Source: Acidovorax sp. SUPP3334
Lineage (GTDB): Bacteria > Pseudomonadota > Gammaproteobacteria > Burkholderiales > Burkholderiaceae_C
Direction: 5' to 3'
DNA length: 64,000 nt
Assembly: GCF_030159055.1 (NCBI RefSeq)
Contig: NZ_BQXQ01000021.1
Coordinates: forward strand, 28,622-92,621
Below are positions 57,524 to 64,000 of the stretch, one piece after another. The notes under the pieces are model-generated. The model did no database searches, was not told the origin of the DNA, and was given only the letters and a program-made list of their open reading frames with translations. Both the position numbers and the translations under genes were made by a program. How positions within the stretch are numbered: position 1 is the first letter of the stretch; the number at the start of each line of letters is the position of its first letter.

Positions 57524-58867
57524 TCAGTGCGCCAGAGCAGGCTCGCTCACCACGACCTCGCCGCGCAGGGTGTATGCCTTGGCCTCGGTGATGGTCACGT
57601 CCACCATCTGGCCGACCAGCCGGGGCTGCCCGATGAAATTGACGACCCGGTTGCACTCGGTGCGGCCCATCAGCTCGTTCGCGTCGCGCTTGGAAGCGCC
57701 CTCGACCAGGATGCGCTGCACGGTGCCCACGCGGCTTTCGCTGATGGACTTGATGTTTCCATTGATAACGGCTTGCAACGCTTGCAGGCGCTGCAGCTTC
57801 ACCTCATGGGGCGTGTCGTCGTGCAGGCTGGCGGCAGGCGTGCCAGGGCGCGGGCTGAAGATGAAGCTGAAGCTGTTGTCGAAATGCACGTCGTCGATGA
57901 GCTTCATCATCTTGCGGAAATCTTCCTCGGTCTCGCCAGGGAAGCCCACGATGAAGTCGCTGCTCATGGCCAGGTCCGGCCGGATCGCGCGCAGCTTGCG
58001 CACCGTGCTCTTGTATTCCATGGCGGTGTAGCCGCGCTTCATGGCCATCAGGATGCGGTCCGACCCATGCTGCACGGGCAGGTGCAGGTGGCTGGCCAGT
58101 TTGGGAATGCGGGCGTAAGCCTCGATCAGCCGCGGCGTGAACTCGTTGGGGTGGCTGGTGGTGTAGCGGATGCGCTCGATGCCCGGAATGTCGGCCACAT
58201 ATTCCAGCAGCAGCGCGAAGTCGGCGATTTCAGTGGTGTCGCCCATCTTGCCCAGATAGGCATTCACGTTCTGCCCCAGCAGCGTGATTTCCTTCACGCC
58301 CTGGTCGGCCAGGCCCGCGACCTCGACCAGAACGTCGTCGAACGGCCGGCTCACCTCTTCGCCGCGCGTGTAGGGCACCACGCAGTAGCTGCAGTATTTG
58401 CTGCAGCCTTCCATGATGGACACGAAGGCGCTGGCGCCGTCCACGCGCGCGGGCGGCAGGTGATCGAACTTCTCGATCTCGGGAAAGCTGATGTCCACCT
58501 GCGGGCGGCGCTGCGCGTCGCGCTGGGCCAGCAGTTCGGGCAGGCGGTGCAGCGTCTGCGGGCCGAACACCACATCGACATAGGGCGCGCGCTTGATGAT
58601 CTCGGCGCCTTCCTGGCTGGCCACGCAGCCGCCCACGCCGATCTTCACGCCCCGCGCTTTCAAGTGCTTGATGCGTCCCAGGTCGCTGAAGACCTTCTCT
58701 TGTGCCTTCTCGCGCACCGAGCAGGTGTTGAAGAGGATCAGGTCGGCCTCTTCGACATCCTGCGTGGGCTCGTAGCCCTGGGCGGCGCGGAGCACATCGG
58801 CCATCTTGTCCGAGTCGTACTCGTTCATCTGGCAGCCGAAGGTTTTGATGAAGACTTTTTTGCTCAT
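57524..58867 (-). CDS. miaB: tRNA-2-methylthio-N6-isopentenyladenosine synthase MiaB
   Basis: Radical-SAM methylthiotransferase modifying A37 of tRNAs reading UNN codons. The 447-residue product has the N-terminal cluster cysteines ([35 protein letters not shown]), the radical-SAM motif [15 protein letters not shown], and a C-terminal TRAM-like end ([11 protein letters not shown]...). Full length and well conserved. It is upstream of the kinase-lipoprotein-regulator set on the same strand. Confidence 0.97.
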   Translation of the reverse strand: MSKKVFIKTFGCQMNEYDSDKMADVLRAAQGYEPTQDVEEADLILFNTCSVREKAQEKVFSDLGRIKHLKARGVKIGVGGCVASQEGAEIIKRAPYVDVVFGPQTLHRLPELLAQRDAQRRPQVDISFPEIEKFDHLPPARVDGASAFVSIMEGCSKYCSYCVVPYTRGEEVSRPFDDVLVEVAGLADQGVKEITLLGQNVNAYLGKMGDTTEIADFALLLEYVADIPGIERIRYTTSHPNEFTPRLIEAYARIPKLASHLHLPVQHGSDRILMAMKRGYTAMEYKSTVRKLRAIRPDLAMSSDFIVGFPGETEEDFRKMMKLIDDVHFDNSFSFIFSPRPGTPAASLHDDTPHEVKLQRLQALQAVINGNIKSISESRVGTVQRILVEGASKRDANELMGRTECNRVVNFIGQPRLVGQMVDVTITEAKAYTLRGEVVVSEPALAH

Positions 58868-58985
58868 GGGGAATCTCTGGTGTCGGTAGCGCTGCCTGCG
58901 GCAATGGCGGGCGAGGCCGGTCGTGCGGCTTGGAAAGGGTGGCGCGTCCCAGCCGCCGCAGCGCTGGTGGTGCCCGTGCCAGGGC

Positions 58986-59408
58986 CTATCGCTTAGGAAT
59001 CTCGGACTCGAAGATGAAATTGCGGTCCGTCGAGTTGGCGCCCTTGCGTGGCAGGGCGGCCTCTTCCTTGCTGAGGATCCAGGCCGTCAGCAGCATGCCG
59101 GTGCTGGCCTCGATCACGTAGTTCACCGTGTACTTTTGGCCGATCACCGAGTGGGCCATGACCAGCGTGTTCTGCGGGCTGAACAGGCGCATGCCGGGGG
59201 CCATGCGGATGGCCTTGCCATCCAGTTGCGCATCGACGGTGCTGTTGATGGCCAGCGTTCCGCGCAGGGCATTTTCAGGAAAGGTGCGCAATCCGCCCAG
59301 GGGCGCGACCACCTGGGCCGCGGCGGGCAGAACCGCGCCGGTCAGAAGGGCGCCGGCCAACAAAGGCGCGAAGAGAAAGGAAAACGGGGCAGTGGGGCAG
59401 CGGTTCAT
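58986..59408 (-). CDS. Hypothetical secreted protein
   Basis: The 140-residue precursor has a signal peptide ([21 protein letters not shown], cut after AQ). The mature domain is small and probably beta-rich ([20 protein letters not shown] and [20 protein letters not shown]). I do not recognise a family. It lies on the minus strand upstream of miaB with a 118-base gap. Confidence 0.7.
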   Translation of the reverse strand: MNRCPTAPFSFLFAPLLAGALLTGAVLPAAAQVVAPLGGLRTFPENALRGTLAINSTVDAQLDGKAIRMAPGMRLFSPQNTLVMAHSVIGQKYTVNYVIEASTGMLLTAWILSKEEAALPRKGANSTDRNFIFESEIPKR

Positions 59409-59494
59409 GGTTTACATCCAGGGGCTGGGGGCGCGATTTTACGTGCAGGCCCGTCGAAGCGCCGCCCGCAGGAGCAGGCAGAACAAGAAAAGGG

Positions 59495-59522
59495 TTGAAA
59501 GCGAAAAAAGTCGCGATATAAT
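59495..59522 (+). promoter_or_regulatory. Strong sigma-70 promoter of the tRNA-Met gene
   Basis: TTGAAA (59495-59500) and TATAAT (59517-59522) are near-consensus boxes with a 16-base spacer, placed 11 bases before the tRNA gene. Confidence 0.88.
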
Positions 59523-59532
59523 CGAGGGCTTA

Positions 59533-59609
59533 GGCGCTTTAGCTCAGTCGGTTAGAGCGATGGAATCATAATCCACAGGTCCGCGGTTCGAATCCGTGAA
59601 GCGCCACCA
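59533..59609 (+). tRNA. tRNA-Met (CAU, elongator)
   Basis: The 77-base cloverleaf has acceptor GGCGCTT / AAGCGCC with encoded CCA, D-arm GCTCAGTCGGTTAGAGC, loop ATCATAA with anticodon CAT and T-loop TTCGAAT. The first anticodon-stem pair (27-43) is A/C, a minor mismatch. tRNA-Ile2 (lysidine-modified CAU) is possible, but the acceptor and anticodon arms look like elongator Met. Its 3' end probably serves as attB for the integrase that follows. Confidence 0.92.
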
Positions 59610-59618
59610 AATTAACGG

Positions 59619-59651
59619 AAGCCCGCATCAGCACTCGCTGTGCGGGCTTTT
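59619..59651 (+). terminator. Terminator after tRNA-Met
   Basis: AAGCCCGCA and TGCGGGCTT form a 9-bp stem over a 13-base loop, followed by TT and TCG. It lies 10 bases after the tRNA and 44 bases before the integrase start. Confidence 0.75.
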
Positions 59652-59694
59652 CGCTTGAAGGGCCAGGTGGCGCAAGAAGTGGCGCAACTCCGCC

Positions 59695-61047
59695 ATGCCC
59701 CAAGCCCTGAAAATCCTGCCCCACCTCCAACGCGACCGCCTCGGCACCTACTACTTCCGCCTCACCGTCGCCGGCAAGACCCTGCGCCGCTCGCTGGGCA
59801 CGAAGGACCGCGCCTTGGCTACCATGCTCGCATCCAGACTCAATTGGGAGTGGGCCTTGACCAAGCGCAGCACCGAACCGACCGTCTCCGACATCCTCAA
59901 AGCCTTCAAGAGGGACGGCCGCGAGTTCAACGCCGAGTTCCCGGACGGAACCAAGCTCACCGGCATCGAGACCGATGACGACCTGCGCCGGGCCAAGGAG
60001 TTGATGCTCGCCCGGATTGAGGCCATAGGCCCAATCGAGTCGCACCTGGCGCCGCTGCGGCCCGAATACCGGCAGACTCCAAAGCGCCCCAAGAAGCCCT
60101 TCTCCAAGGCCGTGCTGCCCTATCTGGCCGAGAAGCTGCACGACAACGACGTGAAGACCCGCGAGGACAAGGAGGCCACCTACGCCGCGTTCGCCGCCCA
60201 GTTCGACGACCCCGACATGGCGGCCATCGACAAGCCCATGGCCGTCGCGTTCAAGCAGGCCCAGCTTGCCATCGGCACAGCCGGGGCCGACCGCATCAAC
60301 AAGAAGATCGGCCACCTCGCTGACTTCTTCGCGTGGGCCATCGGCAACGGTGTCGCGGACGCCAACCCCTTCGACGGCACCCGCATCAGCAAGAAGTCCA
60401 AGCTCATGGAGGCCATCGAGTCCTATGAGCCCTTCACCGCCGAGGAGATCGCCGCCATCTTCAACCCGGCGACGTGGCCCGGCTGCGCCACCGCCAGCAA
60501 GCCGCATTTCCATTGGCTGCCCTTCCTGCTGGCATACACCGGCGCGCGCCCCAACGAGCTGGCGGGCATCATGCTGGACGACATCCGCCGCGAACAAGGC
60601 ATCGACTACTTCGCCTTGAAGGCCGCGAAGAACAGCAACAGCCAGCGCAAGATTCCGTTCCACCGCGCCATCCGCGAATCCGGCTTCATGGCCTACCTCG
60701 ACCAGCGCCGCAAGGACGACGCGGGCGGCCAGCTCTTCCCCCTGCTGCTGCCTAGCAAGAACGGCCACGCCAAGAACGTCTCGCGCCGCTTCAACGAGTC
60801 GTATCTGCTCACGCTCCGCATCAATGATCCACGCCGCCGCCTTTACAGCTTCCGCTCGACGTTCATCACCCGCATGAGCGAACTCAACGTCAACCCGGCG
60901 ATGCTCATGGCCCTCGTCGGCCACTATGAACAGACCGCCGTTGACCTGTCATCACCGCACTTCAAAAACTACCAAGGGGCAAAGCGGATCGCCGCCCTGC
61001 GCGACACCATGGACTTGTTCGACATCGCCTTGCCGATGGTGTTTTGA
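59695..61047 (+). CDS. Tyrosine recombinase / island integrase
   Basis: The 450-residue product has an N-terminal arm-binding region typical of phage-like integrases (YYFRLTVAGKTLRRSLGTKD), a core-binding SAM-like region, and a catalytic domain with box I Arg (LLAYTGARPNELAGI), SFRSTFITR in box II (Tyr replaces the usual His before SFR), LVGHYEQTAVDLS and a distal Tyr in HFKNYQGAKR. It starts 86 bases after the tRNA gene, consistent with insertion at the tRNA 3' end. The gene composition is close to host style. Confidence 0.9.
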   Translation: MPQALKILPHLQRDRLGTYYFRLTVAGKTLRRSLGTKDRALATMLASRLNWEWALTKRSTEPTVSDILKAFKRDGREFNAEFPDGTKLTGIETDDDLRRAKELMLARIEAIGPIESHLAPLRPEYRQTPKRPKKPFSKAVLPYLAEKLHDNDVKTREDKEATYAAFAAQFDDPDMAAIDKPMAVAFKQAQLAIGTAGADRINKKIGHLADFFAWAIGNGVADANPFDGTRISKKSKLMEAIESYEPFTAEEIAAIFNPATWPGCATASKPHFHWLPFLLAYTGARPNELAGIMLDDIRREQGIDYFALKAAKNSNSQRKIPFHRAIRESGFMAYLDQRRKDDAGGQLFPLLLPSKNGHAKNVSRRFNESYLLTLRINDPRRRLYSFRSTFITRMSELNVNPAMLMALVGHYEQTAVDLSSPHFKNYQGAKRIAALRDTMDLFDIALPMVF

Positions 61048-61090
61048 TCATCGGTGATCGCAGTCTCTGAGCCGTTTGCAGAGTTTGATG

Positions 61091-62986
61091 TCAGTTCACC
61101 GGGAGAAGGGGCCGAGGCCAAATTTCGCAAAGTGCTTCGCCGAGCGTCTTGCCTCGCTCCGCGATGGCCTGTTCATCCCACTCTGACGCTCCGTCGAAGT
61201 GCCGGTTCAATCGCAAGACTGAGTTTCGATACTCGAATAGCTTGAGCTCAAACGATCCATTGCTGGCGGCGGGGTTCAGATACTTGTTGAGGAGTGTCAG
61301 GTTGCCCAGCGTGTGCAGGGCCACGTTGCGCTGCCTAATCGAATCGGCAAACTCAACAAGATCGTCCTTGGCGAGAGACGGGTATTTGGCAATGTTGGCT
61401 GGTATCTCCCGGCCTTTGAGCTGCCAGTGCGTGGCCCATGCTTGGGGGAGCACATGCTCGATTTGCAAACCTGTGTCGATTTCGCCGCGCTCCGTCTTCT
61501 TCCCTCGCAGGCTCAGCTCAAGCCTTTCCAGAATCAGCCGCAACGCGGGCGTCTTCAGGCTTTCAAACACGGGTTTGCCGATGGCTGTCTCAAGCACTTG
61601 ATCGTCGGTGGGCCAGCGCCTTGTCGAGCCGCCGCCTTCGAGCAGCTTGCGCCGCAAGGCCGACGGCACAGCGGCGCCTCGGGTTCCATTCAGACTAGCG
61701 ATCACATCGACAAACAGCTTGTTGTATTCCTTGTTTTCCTCGCCGAGGAATACTCGACGCGCGATGAACGACTCGAGCGTGCCTAGACTTTCGGCAAGCT
61801 GCCCGGCATCCAGCCCGGCCTCCAATTCCAAGAACATGATCAGCGGCAGCGCTGTCGAAACGTCAAAGTCCGCCAAGACGCGACGCAAATCCGCGCTCGG
61901 CAGTCGCTCCATCGGCAAGGACTCATATCGCGTATACACATCGCCATGGGTGACGAAGTCGGACAGTTCATCCTTCACGCTGGCGTATCGCGGCGGAGTG
62001 GCCGACACCCAGCGCCGATATTCCTCGTTGACTCGCCGCGCGTCCACCATCTGGCCAGTCTTCGCCATCAAAAAATAGCGAAGGCCCAAGTCGAGGCGTG
62101 AATACGAGCGCCCGCCACGCTTGACCTCAGAGCTCCAAAATGGCGTCTCGAACTTGCTCCAATAGTTCTTGAAAATCTCGTCGCGATTGGCCTGTTCTTT
62201 CTCAGCGCGCATGAAGACCAAGCTTCGTAGCAAATCGGACTGCGAGAGTGGCCGGCCCTGCGAGTTGAGCGAATAGAAAATTTCTTGTGAATCGTCGCCT
62301 TCGGACAGCGCGATCTCGACCACCGAAAAATCTTGTTGCAAAGCCTGCAAGAGGGCGAACGCACTTGCCTCCGGGGACTTCCCCTCAGCCTCGGCCGTCG
62401 ATGCGATCCAAGCGTCGATGCTCTGCGAAAAATACAGGTAGGCCTCCACCAATAGGCTTCTAGGCTCAGGTTTTCTCTTTTTCGGTAAGCGGACCAACGG
62501 ATGCCGAGCCTCCACGGCTTGACGGCTGCCAGCCTTCACGATGCTTTGGAAGACATCGCGGTTGAGCGTCGTCGGCCAGATCTTGAACAGCTCCTCTTCG
62601 GGATGCTCCATGACATCCGGATCGGCGTTCTCCAAATACCGCTCAGATGGCCGCTCGAGCATCTTCCATTCGTTCCGTCGAGCGATATCCCGATAGGCGC
62701 ACAGCAGCAACTGGAGCGTCGTCAACCGCTGCTGGCCATCGATGACCAAGAATCGCTTGACCTCCCGCGGCGAGCTGGGACGCACGCCCTCGATGATCAG
62801 AGCCCCTAGGTAATGCGGATTGGTCTTGACCCCCCGAAGCTGCAAGATGGCCTTCTCCGCCACATCCTCCCATAGGGTCGCCCACTGGGGGTTCTCCTGC
62901 CAGACGTAGAGCCGCTGGAACATCGGCACCACGTAGCGCAATTGCGAGTTGAAAAGAGCGTCGAGCGATCTTGGATTGGCTTGCAT
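61091..62986 (-). CDS. DUF262/DUF1524 protein (GmrSD / SspE / BrxU-like), putative modification-dependent restriction factor
   Basis: A 631-residue single-chain protein. The N-terminal DUF262 domain has YVVPMFQRLYVWQE (FQRxYxW, 23-29), HYLGALII (58-65) and the nucleotide-binding DGQQRLTTLQ (83-92). The C-terminal DUF1524 domain has the HNH-like nuclease motif EHVLPQAW (His511) and HTLGNLTLLN (about 558-567). This order is that of GmrSD, SspE and BrxU, which use DUF262 NTPase activity to license cleavage of modified phage DNA. ATG 62986 has GGGGAGA 8 bases upstream. It is convergent with the integrase (43-base gap). No methylase or other partner is visible, which fits a type IV enzyme. Confidence 0.85.
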   Translation of the reverse strand: MQANPRSLDALFNSQLRYVVPMFQRLYVWQENPQWATLWEDVAEKAILQLRGVKTNPHYLGALIIEGVRPSSPREVKRFLVIDGQQRLTTLQLLLCAYRDIARRNEWKMLERPSERYLENADPDVMEHPEEELFKIWPTTLNRDVFQSIVKAGSRQAVEARHPLVRLPKKRKPEPRSLLVEAYLYFSQSIDAWIASTAEAEGKSPEASAFALLQALQQDFSVVEIALSEGDDSQEIFYSLNSQGRPLSQSDLLRSLVFMRAEKEQANRDEIFKNYWSKFETPFWSSEVKRGGRSYSRLDLGLRYFLMAKTGQMVDARRVNEEYRRWVSATPPRYASVKDELSDFVTHGDVYTRYESLPMERLPSADLRRVLADFDVSTALPLIMFLELEAGLDAGQLAESLGTLESFIARRVFLGEENKEYNKLFVDVIASLNGTRGAAVPSALRRKLLEGGGSTRRWPTDDQVLETAIGKPVFESLKTPALRLILERLELSLRGKKTERGEIDTGLQIEHVLPQAWATHWQLKGREIPANIAKYPSLAKDDLVEFADSIRQRNVALHTLGNLTLLNKYLNPAASNGSFELKLFEYRNSVLRLNRHFDGASEWDEQAIAERGKTLGEALCEIWPRPLLPVN

Positions 62987-63179
62987 GAGTTGTATCTCCC
63001 CTGCTGCCAAGTATGCAACGCTCAAACGCCGGGCCGGGGCGCTGGTGGTTTTCAGTGGTCGTCATCCTGCGTGGGAATTTGTATAAACCAGACGCACTCG
63101 CTTGAGGTGCAATGTGGCGCGCCAATTTTCGCGGTGCATATGTCTGCAAACAACGACGTGTTCGGCGCCACCTGCCGCA

Positions 63180-64000
63180 CTAGTGTTCTGTCCCGCTGAT
63201 AAGTGAGCAAAGTCGATGCAGCTTTTCGAGTATCGAATCTGCGGTGGCGGTCCACCTGAAGGGTTGGCAGTTGGCGTTGTAGGCGGTGACGAAGTGGTCG
63301 ATGCGTTGGACGAGTTGCTTGACGCTGGTGAATGATCCCCGGCGAATGGCCTTGTCCGTGATCAGCGAGAAGAAGCGTTCGACCTGGTTGAGCCAGGAGC
63401 TGTAGGTCGGGATGAAGTGCATGTGCCAACGCGGCCTTGCCGCCAGCCAGGCCTTGACCTTCGGGTGGCTGTGAGTGGCGTAGTTGTCGGCGATGCAGTG
63501 GATGTCCAACTGCGGCGGCACGGCCCGGTCGATCTCGCGTAGGAACGACAGGAACTCCTGGTGCCGGTGACGTGGCTTGCATGCGGCCAGCACGGCGCCG
63601 TTGAGTACGTTGAGTGCCGCAAACAGTGTTGTGGTGCCGTGGCGCTTGTAGTCGTGGGTGACACCCTCAACGTAGCCAAAGCCCATGGGCAGCATGGGCT
63701 GCGTGCGCTCCAGCGCCTGGCACTGGCTCTTCTCGTCCACACAGATGACCAGCGCGTTGTCGGGCGGGCTGAGGTACAGGCCGACCACATCGCGAAGCTT
63801 CTCGATGAAGAACGGATCATTGGACAACTTGAAGCCTTCGGTGCGGTGCGGCTGTAGTCCCAAGAGCTGGAAGGCTTCAGTCTCTCAGCAATGGCGTTGT
63901 TGGGCTCACCATCGGCACTGCTCAGAACGATGCGAGCCCGATTGCTCAGCGCAGCAGGCAGCGAGCGGCTGCGGGCAAGGGATTGAAGCTGCGATCGCTC
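63180..64000 (-). pseudogene. IS630-family transposase, internally deleted and cut by window edge
   Basis: On the minus strand the N-terminal part ([40 protein letters not shown]) runs to about 63875. It then jumps in another frame to [14 protein letters not shown] and the DDE core ([60 protein letters not shown]). About 70 residues, from the end of the helix-turn-helix to the start of the catalytic core, are missing and the frame is shifted, so it is inactive. The DDE part from 63863 is otherwise open to its stop at 63180. Confidence 0.85.
63180..64000 (-). mobile_element. IS630-type insertion sequence remnant (incomplete at right edge)
   Basis: The transposase body defines the element. One end is near 63180 and the other is beyond 64000, so terminal inverted repeats and the TA target duplication could not be paired. 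It borders the restriction-like gene after about 190 non-coding bases. Confidence 0.75.

Noticed and set aside
56219..58996. 925-codon plus-strand frame antisense to the QseE-like kinase and miaB
   Set aside because: Antisense artefact; the minus-strand genes have complete catalytic motifs.
62942..63199. 85-codon plus-strand frame between the DUF262 gene and the IS
   Set aside because: It runs antisense through the DUF262 start and into the IS, has no ribosome site and no recognisable motif.

Overview
The window is GC-rich chromosomal DNA from a betaproteobacterium, most likely Acidovorax or a close relative in the Comamonadaceae. This rests on the end of a division/cell-wall (dcw) cluster running murG-murC-ddlB-ftsQ-ftsA-ftsZ-lpxC, a Bug-type solute-binding protein, an alanine/lysine-rich H1-like protein, and a short palindromic repeat scattered between and inside genes that I associate with this family. 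The taxonomic call is inference from gene content and style; no rRNA is present.

Layout. 1-7.4 kb: tail of murG, then murC to lpxC and a small membrane protein. 7.4-9.6 kb: TPP riboswitch and thiC. 9.6-10.5 kb: two broken chemoreceptor genes joined head to head. 10.6-13.9 kb: RcnB-like protein, ruvC, and a plsC/cdsA-like pair. 14.0-17.1 kb: a catabolic-looking set (Bug binding protein, cupin, HpcH/HpaI aldolase, IclR regulator). 17.1-21.7 kb (minus strand): rnb-type RNase, a TonB-C protein, aroE, mtgA. 21.8-28.9 kb: PglL-like ligase, YqiA-like esterase, rodA, amidase, tldD, a hypothetical. 28.9-33.6 kb: an aromatic-rich leader peptide and terminator before a DAHP synthase gene, then mpl and a TlpA-like thioredoxin. 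33.7-40 kb: accB-accC, prmA, a DUF3426 zinc-ribbon protein, a PfkB kinase, an H1-like histone. 40.1-44.6 kb: nrdB and nrdA with a likely tandem NrdR-box control region. 44.8-51.1 kb: ampD, pilR/pilS-like two-component genes, a CcsA-type cytochrome assembly protein, ffh. 51.4-59.4 kb: opgH without opgG, a QseF/QseG/QseE-like set, miaB and a small secreted protein.

59.5-64 kb is an accessory segment. It starts at an elongator tRNA-Met gene with a clear sigma-70 promoter, followed at once by a tyrosine recombinase, a convergent single-gene DUF262/DUF1524 protein (GmrSD / SspE / BrxU-like, probably a modification-dependent restriction factor), and an IS630-family transposase that carries an internal deletion and runs off the window. 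This is a likely integrated island with a lone anti-phage candidate.

The most unusual observations are: (i) the head-to-head chemoreceptor remnants, which look like one deletion between divergent paralogues; (ii) a ~52-bp dispersed repeat read in frame inside aroE and providing the stop codon of mpl; (iii) the lone DUF262/DUF1524 gene in the tRNA-Met island; (iv) a leader-peptide attenuator before the DAHP synthase gene. Housekeeping genes are called with high confidence. Start codons were chosen from ATGA overlaps, Shine-Dalgarno sites and family length.
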